DNA of 33,368 nucleotides from DASVAL01 sp035649575 (lineage in GTDB: Bacteria > Planctomycetota > UBA1135 > UBA2386): the NCBI GenBank assembly GCA_035649575.1, contig DASRJH010000051.1, forward strand, positions 1 to 33,368, written 5' to 3'. The position numbers and the translations under genes were made by a program. Below the pieces are notes generated by a model, which saw only the letters and a list, made by a program, of their open reading frames with translations, did not search any database and was not told the DNA's origin. Below are positions 22,701-32,200 of the stretch, piece after piece. Every line of letters starts with the position of its first letter. Position 1 is the stretch's first letter.

Positions 22701-25654
22701 CCGCGGTAGGTCGACGCGAGGCGATCGAGATCGAGACCGAGCAGCTCGCGCCGCCAACGCGGCGCGAGCAGCGCCCACAGCTCATCGCGCTTCTTGCCGG
22801 CCGCCAGGACCTGCGAGAGGGCCGAGTCTACCTGGCTCCACTCCGCGACGCGCAGCAGCGCCGACGGCGGCAACGACGGAGCACGCATGAGCCGCGCGAG
22901 CTCGAGCAACAGCTCGAATTGCGCGCGGCTCGGACCCGCTTCGCCGAACACGGCTCGCAGGTCGAACGTCTCGGCCACCGACGCCACGGCCGCAGCCGCG
23001 GCGGTCACGGCACTGCGCAGGCGCTCTGCCGCCCGCACGACTTCGCGCGCGAGCGCCGGCGTCCAGTTGCCCGCTCGCACGCCCCACCACGGTTCGTTCG
23101 CGGGCACCGAGAGCGCGCTGGCCGCGGCAGCCAGCTCCGCCACGGCTGCACGGGCCGTTTCCACGCTGGCCGGCGTGCCGCGCAGCAGGTCGGGCAACTG
23201 CACGCGCTTCTTGCCTGCCAGCTGCACGAGCTCCGCCATCGCCGCGAACACCGAACCGCCGTGCTCACGACGCCGATGCAAGGCGCGCACGAACTGGTTC
23301 AGCGCGTCTCGCTGCTGTTGCAGTTCCATGGCCAGCTGCTGCCACGCCGCGGGCTCGCGGCGCTGGCCCAGTTCGAGCGGCCGCCGCAGCTGCTCGAGCA
23401 CGGCCTTGGAACCGCTCTTGCTCGAATGCAGCTCGAGGCAGAAGGCACCGAGCCCGACCTCGGCGAGGCGGCGTTGCACGACCTCGAGCGCGGCCCGCTT
23501 CTCGGCGACGAACAGCACGCGCTTGCCGTTCGCCAGCGATTGCGCGACGAGATTCGTGATGGTCTGCGACTTGCCCGTGCCCGGTGGTCCTTCGAGCACG
23601 AACGAGCGGCCGCCGGCCCCGGACAACACGGCCGCGAGCTGCGAGCTGTCGGCGTCCTTCGGACAGAAGACCGTGCTCGGGTCGAGGTCGTCGAAGTCGT
23701 CTCGCGCGAGCTCGGGCGCCTCCTGCGCGAAGGCGGCGCCGGGCCGCTCGATCAGGTGCCGTAGCACGGGGCTCTGCAGCAGCGCTTCGCGTGAAGCGAG
23801 GTCGAGCCACATCAGATACTTCGTGAACGAGAAGAAGCCGATGCAGGCCGCCGTCTCGACTTCCCAGCGCGGCATCGCGACGGCCGCGCGCCGGAACGCG
23901 TCGAGCACCGCGCGCACGTCGACGCCGTTGTCGTCCTCGGGTGGCGTCTCGCCGATCTCCACGCGCAGATCGTGGTCGCGCTGCAGCATCTGCAGCAGGG
24001 TCTGGTTGAGACGCGGCTCGGCGTCGTCCAGCACGAAACGGATGCCGTCCTGCACGGACAGCCGTTCGACGACGAGCGGCAGCAAGAGCAGCGGCGCGTA
24101 ACGCGGCTTCTGCGTCTGCGGCGTCTCGTACCACTTCAGGAAACCGACCGCGAGATAGAGCGTGTTCGCGCCGCTCTCTTCGAGCGAAGTGCGCGCATGG
24201 CGGAAGATCTCGACGAGCCGTGGATCGAGCTCGGCCGCATCGAGGTCGGCGCGCAGACGACCCGCGCGCAGCTCTTCGGCGAGATACTCGCGCATCACGT
24301 CGACGCCACTGCGCTGCTCGGCGAGCTCGAGGTCGCGTGGATCCTGGCCGGGCTGACCGACCGACGGCCGCGGGTGCACGCGGACGCGGCCCTGCTGCAG
24401 GCGGTCCTCGAGGGCCTCGAGGTCGTGCGCACAGAGACGGATCGTCTTCTTCGTCTCGGCGAAGTTGAGCAGGCGGTTCCACAGCGACAGGTCGAGCAGC
24501 TTGCTCTTCCAGTGTTCGAGCCGGTCCTTCGGTGGCGCCGGCGCCACCGGCGCCGCTCGCGGCGCCGGTGTTTGCTCCGCAGGCGCTTTCCCGCTCGGCG
24601 TCGCGGGCGTGCCGGCTGCTGGCGTTTCCCTGCACCCACCCTCCGGAACGGCGACGAAGGCGAGCGTGCGCGGCGGCAGCGGCTGGATGCCGGCGCGTCG
24701 CGCGGCAGCGATGTCGATGGCGCCGACGAACGCTGCGTCGTCAGCGAGCTTCTTGCGTGCGGCAGCCTGGGCCGCGGCGAACGGAGCGGGGACGCCGCAC
24801 GCGAGCGTGCACTCGACGACCGCGATCGCGTTCAGGTCGCACCGCTTGCGCAGCTCGACCGCGAGATCGAGCCACGGTTCAGGCGTCGATCCTTCGTGCA
24901 ACCAGACGCCGACGAGCGCGTGGGCCTGCTGCAGCACGACGAGCGGATGCAGGCCCGCGTGCTCGAGGATGGCGGCACCGAGCAGCGCGAGGTCGAGGCA
25001 GGTAGCGAGACGGTCGCCGAGCACCTGTTCGGGCGTACGCACCTTCTGGCCCGAGCGCTCGAAGCTCGGCGGCGGGTTCACGTAGGTGATGCCGTGTGCA
25101 CCGACCGCGTCGTGCACGGCCTCGACGATCGCGAGCACGCGCGCCGGATCTCGTCGTTGATAGCCGTCGAGCGCGCTGCTGCCGGTCTGTCGCTGCAACC
25201 GCGCGCCCACGTCGCGCAGCACGGCCGCGAGCGAGGGGTGGTTCGGCGACACGAACGCGGCGAGCAGGGCCGGCAGCACCCCGAGGCCGGGCCATTCGTT
25301 GTAGGCCAGCACTTCGACCTCCGCGGTCGCCGACGCGAGCGTCTCGGCACCGCGCGTCACGGTGATCCGGAGCTCGGCGCGCTGACGTTCGAGCAGGTTC
25401 GCGAGCGCCTGGACGTCGAGCCGCGGATCGAGCTTCGTCAAGGCGAACGTGCCACCCGCGGGCACCGCAGCGACGAGCTCGACGTGCGGCTGCATGAGCC
25501 CGGGCGCGAGCCCGATCGTGACCTGGAGGTCGGCCAGTGTCTCGTTACCGCGGTTCTGCAGCGTTATCGCATGTAGCCACGGAACCGCGCTCTGCTGCAT
25601 CGCGAAGCAGAGGCGTGCTTCGTGGCGGAGTTCGATCGAGAGCCCGGAGATCAC
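19790..25654 (-). CDS. Giant DUF4011-type SF1 helicase with C-terminal Vsr/MTES_1575-like nuclease and DUF3320-like domain
   Basis: One uninterrupted 1,954-residue protein. Order: N-terminal beta-rich region (about 1-120); a transglutaminase-like region with DRLATCLDLALLGAAILEHAG (about 210-235); DUF4011 with LLDLSLWNRLLNFAE near 385; helicase Walker A GPPGTGKSQT near 690; a long helical insertion; Walker B IVFDEASQIP near 1331; HYRSRHESLIAFS near 1411; VQGDERDVILFS near 1535 and NVAITRARRELVVF. A nuclease-like domain follows with SGYRIDLAIVDP and LLGIECDGAFYH near 1680, the D...E-x-D pattern of Vsr/MTES_1575 proteins. A DUF3320-like domain ends the protein. The family is related to Upf1-like SF1 helicases and often occurs in defence-gene neighbourhoods, but no recognised defence partner is adjacent, so an anti-phage role is only a possibility. 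Start is GTG 25654, with TAGCTT eight bases upstream (possible leaderless start). Confidence 0.9.
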   Translation of the reverse strand: MISGLSIELRHEARLCFAMQQSAVPWLHAITLQNRGNETLADLQVTIGLAPGLMQPHVELVAAVPAGGTFALTKLDPRLDVQALANLLERQRAELRITVTRGAETLASATAEVEVLAYNEWPGLGVLPALLAAFVSPNHPSLAAVLRDVGARLQRQTGSSALDGYQRRDPARVLAIVEAVHDAVGAHGITYVNPPPSFERSGQKVRTPEQVLGDRLATCLDLALLGAAILEHAGLHPLVVLQQAHALVGVWLHEGSTPEPWLDLAVELRKRCDLNAIAVVECTLACGVPAPFAAAQAAARKKLADDAAFVGAIDIAAARRAGIQPLPPRTLAFVAVPEGGCRETPAAGTPATPSGKAPAEQTPAPRAAPVAPAPPKDRLEHWKSKLLDLSLWNRLLNFAETKKTIRLCAHDLEALEDRLQQGRVRVHPRPSVGQPGQDPRDLELAEQRSGVDVMREYLAEELRAGRLRADLDAAELDPRLVEIFRHARTSLEESGANTLYLAVGFLKWYETPQTQKPRYAPLLLLPLVVERLSVQDGIRFVLDDAEPRLNQTLLQMLQRDHDLRVEIGETPPEDDNGVDVRAVLDAFRRAAVAMPRWEVETAACIGFFSFTKYLMWLDLASREALLQSPVLRHLIERPGAAFAQEAPELARDDFDDLDPSTVFCPKDADSSQLAAVLSGAGGRSFVLEGPPGTGKSQTITNLVAQSLANGKRVLFVAEKRAALEVVQRRLAEVGLGAFCLELHSSKSGSKAVLEQLRRPLELGQRREPAAWQQLAMELQQQRDALNQFVRALHRRREHGGSVFAAMAELVQLAGKKRVQLPDLLRGTPASVETARAAVAELAAAASALSVPANEPWWGVRAGNWTPALAREVVRAAERLRSAVTAAAAAVASVAETFDLRAVFGEAGPSRAQFELLLELARLMRAPSLPPSALLRVAEWSQVDSALSQVLAAGKKRDELWALLAPRWRRELLGLDLDRLASTYRGAVDSFFVLRWWHLREPRRELATVTAGAKPGSVLSVLHDLEQALAVRAEERTLATHKAVAELLGAAWRAGFPDWAQVEAWLVWVRDVRRLLVQIVPGAEAPDPRLLHAVAARLDERANGADALSKQLGALQLANDVFTAARGSVSSLLDLDADLAFGDASVPGFLPAVAARIGRWLEAVPRLRDHCAYRRAAAAATSCGLDPLVREHGNGNLRTAELQSAFRRTFLEDWLDTVHDAEPLLSRFRGLDHERAIARFAELDRQWIQLAAEVVVARLCAQLPQVRDTQVASSELGVLERELKKQRRHKPVRRLLAEIPGLLTRLAPCVLMSPLSVAQFLGRAGTRFDLIVFDEASQIPMWDAVGAIGRGRSVVVVGDSRQLPPTTFFQRLAQGDEPAPEDIPEDLESVLDECGAAGLPRQHLDWHYRSRHESLIAFSNHHYYQNRLLTFPGPQHAAAGLGVRCVLVDGVYDRAGSQQNRVEAEALVAEVVQRLRDPTRAGRSLGIVTFSQAQQVLIEDLLDAARKAHAEIEPAFGAIQEPVFVKNLENVQGDERDVILFSICYGPDAAGRIYENYGPLNQQGGERRLNVAITRARRELVVFTSVRPEQVATRTQALGAQHLRVFLDYALRGQQALAAAVSEDPSGGVDSPFEAAVRLALTQRGYVVHTQVGCSGYRIDLAIVDPRAAGHYLLGIECDGAFYHAAATARDRDRLRASVLTGLGWRLHRIWSTDFWQDPAGELERVEAAIAAAKAAPAPVEPCPPVSAVPAEPAQPPRDAVASPSRQEAPPPDPDGPRPYAGSVLPVVGTPEQFAEAKALVKLGAQAEAVLTAESPLSFDRFARALALAWGIQRVTERVRERVRDVLSALAVEIDGVLWRSSDDAQSFRGFRVPADDTDGARAADELPLVEVMNAMAWLLRQHHAMAGEDLAREAARCFGITRLGAVARDVMQRAVERLVSAGRGVRDGEVVRLP

Positions 25655-26230
25655 TCATGGTGAAGCTAGGGAACGGAACTGTGTGGCTCTACTGCGAAGT
25701 GGCGGACTGACCGCGAGGACCACGCCTGCCAGGAACGTGCCGCAGCGGCGTGCGAGACGTTCCGAGACGTGGTGCCCTACGGCACGCACCTGAGCGATTC
25801 GCACGGCGGGGATGGTCCCTCGCGTCACTGTCGGCTGCCAACCGGCGAACCCCTGCTCGAACCGCCCCCACTTCCACCTGACACGGATTCACCATGGCAC
25901 CGAGGCTCCTCGTCACCAACCACATTGTGAGCGATCCGCGCCCTGCTGCGTCGGGCAGAAGAGGCGCGTTTCGTAGCGGAGCTATATCGAGAGCGCACGG
26001 GTTACTGCGCAGCAGCCAAGGAACGTGACAGTCTTGCTACTGTAAGACCTGACGAACGCCCAGCTCTATCGAGACGCCAATGCCATCAAGTGTTTGCTCT
26101 GGATCGCGTGCATCCGCGCGTCTGTAGTGCAGCGACTATGTATCCAGAACCAGCTTGTCTCATTGCAGGTGATATCGTGCTTCCGCCTCGAGAATGAGGC
26201 CCGATCTGCAACCTTCGACTCGCCCCCGCT
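25655..26230. other. Intergenic region, no gene recognised
   Basis: These 576 bases separate the divergent helicase and giant PKD-protein genes, so both promoters should be here. On the minus strand TAGCTT (25663-25668) lies eight bases before the helicase GTG and is a possible -10 box for a leaderless message. Around 26028-26049 small overlapping inverted repeats (GTCTT/AAGAC and ACAGT/ACTGT) could form alternative hairpins. The right half is less GC-rich than the neighbouring genes. Short open frames here (for example 25689-25925 on the minus strand) show no domain or export signal and were not called. Confidence 0.4.
25663..25668 (-). promoter_or_regulatory. Candidate -10 box for a leaderless helicase transcript
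   Basis: TAGCTT on the minus strand ends eight bases before the GTG start of the helicase gene. It fits the TANNNT form of a -10 box at the spacing expected if transcription starts at the start codon. No -35 is evident and no Shine-Dalgarno site is seen. The same arrangement occurs before the ABC ATPase gene. Confidence 0.3.
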
Positions 26231-29200
26231 ATGCGCATCCTCCTTGCCGTATTCCTCGCCGCAACTGCTCTCATTGCACAATCAAATCCTGGAATTGATC
26301 AGCCCGTGCTCGTGGGAGTCCTCGACTCCTTCGCCGCCGCGCAGTTCTTGCTGCCGGTCCGCGGATTCTCTGCGACGCAACTCGCCTTCTCGCCGGTGCC
26401 TCATCCGGCGCTGCGTGTCGGCGAAGCGACCCTCCCGGCGCCAGACCCCCTGTTGTGTTCTGCGAGCTACGTCGGTGCCGATGTCGAGCAGCTCGTGTTC
26501 GCGGTGCAACAGGGTGGCATCGTGCTGCTCGACGCCTCGTCGTCCCTCGCGTTGTATCCGCTCACCGTTCCGGCCGGAACGTGGTCCACGCTGACGGGAG
26601 TCTGCATCGACCGCGAGAAAGAGCAGATCGTGCTGCTCGACGCCGCTCAGCCGAGCTTCCTGCGCATCGATTGCGCGGATCTGCGCGCGGGAAAAGTGCA
26701 GTTCAGCTCGGTATCGCTGCCGCCCGAGTGGAGCGCCGTCAGGGGAATCGCCTTCGACGTCGCACGTGATCGCATCGTCGGTCTCGACCCGGCCACGGGC
26801 AATCTTCTGCAGTATTCTGCGACCTCTCCGAGCACGAACGCCGGGGAGCTGCGGCGCTTGCCTGCGGTGGGCGCGTTCGGCTTCGCCCCGACTCTGAACC
26901 TCTCGCAGTCGAGCGGCGACCTCGACCTGTTCGTCACGTGGGGCGACCAGCGCATGCTGACCGACCAGTGGACTTGGAATGCCGTGTCGAACGATGACGA
27001 GACGGGGACGCTGATCGCGAGCGTCAACACCAGCCTGTGGGTCCCACCGAGTCCGGATCCGTCGGGGGTCGCCTACGATGCGCCCCGCAATCGGCTCGTG
27101 ATCACCGACAGCGAGGTCGACGAAATGTCGATCTACGCGGGCGTCAACGTGTACGAAACCAGCCGCACAGGTGTCCTGGCGCGCACGACCACGACGGTGG
27201 GCTTTACGATCGAACCGGCGGGACTGACATTCGACGCCGTCACGAAGACGTACTACCTGTCTGACGATGACGCGGATCAGATCTGGGTCATTGGCGCGGG
27301 ACCAGACACGCTGATCAACACACTGGACGATACGCGTCGCTTCTTCAAGGTAGACAACTTCTGCCCCGACGCGGAGGGCCTCGCCTGGGACAATGGTACT
27401 CTGTGGATCGCCGGGGGCATCTCCCATCTCGTGCACCGACTGCGACCGGGCCCCAACGGGATCTTCGACGGCACCTCACCAAACGGTGACGATGTCCTCG
27501 CCAGTTTCGACATCGCACCATACGGAGTGACAGAGCCAAGCGGTGTTGCACTCCGTTCCGGCGATGGCGGAATCCACGTGCTCGGCATACCGAAGACCAG
27601 GCTCTTGCACCTGAACAAGGTGGGGCAGCTCGTGCGGGTGATCAACCTGCCGAACACCTCGATGATCAGGCCCCAGGGCATCGTGTTCGCGCCGAGCACG
27701 GTCAGCACGGAGGACAGCCTGTTCCTCGTCGACCGCGGCCACGACAACGACCTCGAGCCGCTCGAGAACGACGGCGAGTTCCGCGAATACGGGATGCCCG
27801 CGCCGGTGCAGATCAACATGGGGCCCGTCGTGAATGCCGGGCCCGACGTCACCATGGCGGTCGGCGCGTCGGCGCAGCTCGCGGGCATCGTCGAGGACGA
27901 CGGCCTGCCCAGCGGTACCCTGACGAGGCAATGGAGCAAGCTCTCGGGCCCGGGCACTGCGTCCTTCACTGCGCCAACGCAAGCCGTGACCAACGTCTCG
28001 TTCTCGGCCGCGGGCACCTACACTCTCCGACTCAGCGCCTCCGACAGCGTGTTGACGAACACGGACACGGTCGTGGTCGATGTGGCGCCGGGCGCACTCC
28101 TGGAGCGAACCGTCGCGGCCAGCTGGGACGACGCCGAAGAACAACCGACCGCGGTGGTCCGTTCGAGCACCGATCTCGAGATGGTGGTCGACGGCACGAT
28201 GAATCAGGTCGTCGGAATCCGGTTCCTGAACCTCACGGTCCCGCCTGGTGCCACGATCGCGTCCGCGTACGTGCAGTTCACGACCGACGAGGCCAAGTCG
28301 GTCGCGACCCAGCTCACGATCGCCGCGGAGGCCAGCGACAACGCCGCCACGTTCCAGACGACGGCCCTCAACATCTCCTCGCGACCCCGCACGACGGCCA
28401 CGGTGCCCTGGGCTCCCCCGGCTTGGGCGGTCATGGGCGAAGCCGGCGTCAACCAGCGCACGCCCGAGCTCGCGACTCTCGTGCAGCAGGTCGTGAACCG
28501 CCCGACTTGGGTCGCGGGCAATGCACTTGTCCTGGTGATCACGGGCACTGGTTGCCGCAATGCGTCGTCCTTCGACCGCAACCCCACGCTCGCGCCAAAG
28601 CTCGTCCTCCGCTACGCGACTTCGGCAGTCAACCAGGCACCCATCGTCAACGCGGGGCCCGACGTCTCTACCTCGATCTCATCGCCCAAGCACCTTGCGG
28701 GCAGTGTCATCGACGACGGCCTGCCCGGCCCGCTGACGATCCAATGGACCAAGGTCACGGGCCCGGGCACGGCGACGTTCACGGCGGCAAATCAAGAAGA
28801 GACTGACGTCACGTTCTCGCTGATGGGCACCTACACCCTCCAGCTCAGCGCGTCCGATGGCGCGTTCACGCGCACGGATACTTGCGTGGTCACGGTGACG
28901 GCCCCCGTCAACCAGCCGCCCGTCGTCAATGCCGGGCCTGACGTCACCACCCAGATCTCGTCGCCAGCGCACCTTGTCGGCACCGTTGCCGACGACGGCC
29001 TGAACAGCCCGCTGACGATCCAATGGAGCAAGCTCACGGGCCCCGGCACGGCGACGTTCACGCCGGCAAATCAAGCAGCGACCGACGTCACGTTCTCGAC
29101 GGCGGGCAGCTACACCCTCGAGCTCAGCGTCGCCGATGGCCAGTACACGGTCACCGACACGGTCGTGGTCACGGTACAACAGCCGGCACCGCCGAGCAGC

Positions 29201-32200
29201 GGCACCGTGGAACGGACCGTCGCCGCCAGTGACGACGACGCCGAAGAGTCTCCGACCGCGGTGGTCCGTAGCAGCACCGATCTCGAATTGGTGGTCGACG
29301 GCACGGTGAACCAGGTCGTCGGAATCCGGTTCCAGAACCTCACCATTCCGGCGGGTGCCACCATCTCGTCCGCGTTCGTGCAGTTCACTACCGACGAAGC
29401 CACGTCGGCTGCGACACAGCTCACGATTGCGGGCCAGGCCAGCGACAACCCGGGCCCGTTCCTGACGTCGGCGTTGAACATCTCGAGTCGACCACGCACC
29501 ACAGCCACGGTCGCCTGGGCTCCCGCGCCTTGGACCATCGTCAATGAAGCCGGCCCCAACCAGCGCACACCCAACCTCGCGAGCATCGTGCAGCAGGTCG
29601 TGAACCGCCCGGGTTGGGTCGCGGGCAATGCGCTCGTCTTCGTGATCACCGGCACTGGCGTCCGGACTGCGTCCGCCTTCGATTTCGGCAACCCCGCACT
29701 AGCGGCAAAGCTGACCGTCAACTACGGGTCCACCGCGCCCGTCAACCAGCCGCCAGTCGTCAATGCCGGGCCCGATATCACCGCCCCGCTCTCGACGCCA
29801 GCGCACCTCGCGGGCGTCGTCACCGACGACGGCCTGCCTGGCCCGCTGACGATCCAATGGAGCAAGCTCACGGGCCCCGGCACGGCGACCTTCACGGCGC
29901 CGACCCAAGCCGTGACCAACGTCACGTTCTCGCTGGTGGGCAGCTACACGCTCCGGCTCAGCGCCTCCGATGGCCAGTACACGGTCACGGACACGGTCGC
30001 GGTCACGGTGCAGACGGCGCCCGTCAACCAGCCGCCCGTCGTCAATGCCGGGCCCGACGTCACCGCCCAGCTCTCGTCGCCAGCGCACCTCACAGGCAGC
30101 GTCACCGACGACGGCCTGAACAGCCCGCTGACGATCCAATGGAGCAAGCTCACGGGCCCCGGCACGGCGACGTTCACGCCGGCCAATCAAGCAGTGACCG
30201 ACGTCGCGTTCTCGCTGGCGGGCAGCTACACCCTCCAGCTCAGCGCCTTCGATGGCCAGTTCACGGTCACGGACTCGGTCGCGGTCACGGTGCAGTCGAC
30301 ACCTCCGGGCAGCGGCACCGTGGAGCGGACCATCGCGATCAGCGACGACGACGCCGAAGAGTCTGCGACCGGCGTGAGCCGTACCAGCAGCGATCTCGAG
30401 CTGGTGGTCGACGGCACGGTGAGCCAGGTCGTCGGACTCCGGTTCCAGAACCTCACCGTTCCGGCGGGTGCCACCATCTCGTCCGCGTTCGTGCAGTTCT
30501 CCACGGACGAAGTCAAGTCGGACCCGACCCAGCTCACGATCGCGGGCGAGGCCAGCGACAACCCGGCCACGTTCACGGGAACTGCCTTGAACATCTCGAG
30601 TCGCCCGCGCACAACGGCCACGGTCGCCTGGGCTCCCGCAGCTTGGACCGTCGTCAATGAAGCCGGCCCCAACCAGCGCACACCCAACCTCGCGAGCATC
30701 GTGCAGCAGGTCGTGAGCCGCCCGGGTTGGGCCTCGGGCAATGCGCTCGTCTTCGTGATCACGGGCACTGGCGTCCGCACTGCAGCCGCCTTCGACGTCG
30801 GCCCCACACTCGCGGCAAGGCTGACCGTCAACTATCAGTCCGGGGCCACCAACCAACCGCCAGTCGTCAATGCCGGGCCCGATGTCACCACGCCGCTCGC
30901 GTCGCCAGCGCACCTTGTGGGCAGCGTCACCGACGACGGCCTGCCTGGCCCGCTGACGATCCAATGGAGCAAGCTCACGGGCCCCGGCACGGCGACCTTC
31001 ACGGCGCCGACCCAAGCCGTGACCAACGTCACGTTCTCGCTGGCGGGCAGCTACACGCTCCAGCTCAGCGCGTCCGATGGCCAGTTCACGGTCACGGACA
31101 CGGTCGCGGTCACGGTGCAGGCAGCGCCCGTCAACCAGCCGCCCGTCGTCAACGCCGGGCCCGACGTCACCGCCGCGCTCTCATCGCCAGCGCACCTCGT
31201 GGGCACCGTCACCGACGACGGCCTGAACAACCCGCTGACGATCCAATGGAGCAAGCTCACGGGCCCCGGCACGGCGACGTTCGCGCCGGCAAATCAAGCA
31301 GTGACTGACGTCACGTTCTCGCTGGCGGGCAACTACACCCTCCAGCTCAGCGCCTTCGATGGCCAGTTCACGGTCACGGACACGGTCGCAGTCACGGTGA
31401 CGTCGACGCCCGTAAACCAGCCGCCGGTCGTCAATGCCGGACCAGATGTCACCGGCCCGATCAATTCGCCAGCGCACCTTGTGGGCAGCGTCACCGACGA
31501 CGGCCTGAACAACCCGCTGACGATCCAATGGAGCAAGCTCACGGGCCCCGGCACGGCGACGTTCGCGCCGGCAAACCAAGCAGTGACTGACGTCACGTTC
31601 TCGCTGGCGGGCAGCTACACCCTCCAGCTCAGCGCCTTCGATGGCCAGTTCACGGTCAACGACACGGTGGCGGTCACGGTGCAGTCCGGAGGGCCGGTCA
31701 CCCTGAACCTGGCTGTCCTCGCCGGCAACGACGACGCGGAGCAGCGCGGTTCCTCGATGGACCGCAGCAGCCAAAGTCTCGACATGGTGATGGACGGCAC
31801 GGTGAACCAGTTCGTCGGACTCCGGTTCGGCGGCGTCACGATCCCGGCTGGCGCAACCGTCACGTCGGCATACCTGCAGTTCAGGAATCAAGCGAACAAC
31901 TCGTCCGTGGCCAACCTCGTGATCACCGGCGAGGCCAGCGACAACGCGGCGGCGTTCTCGAACAACACCAACAACATCTCGATCCGGCCTCGCACGGCAG
32001 CCTCGGTCTCGTGGGCACCCGTGCCTTGGACCACCGTCGGTCAGGCCGGCGTCGACCAGCGTTCTCCCGACCTCACGAGCGTCGTGCAGCAGGTCGTGAG
32101 CCGGCCGGGTTGGGTCTCGGGCAATGCGCTCGTCTTCATCATCACGGGATCGGCTGGCACGCGCTCCGCGACGTCCTTCAACTCGAGCAGCACCAACCAA

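Noticed and set aside
20534..23764. A 1,076-codon open frame on the plus strand
   Set aside because: It is antisense to the helicase gene, has a composition rich in Arg, His and Asp and no recognisable domain. Such long shadow frames are common in GC-rich DNA.
25689..25925. A 78-codon minus-strand open frame upstream of the helicase
   Set aside because: It has no domain, no export signal, an Arg-rich shadow-like composition and no start signal.
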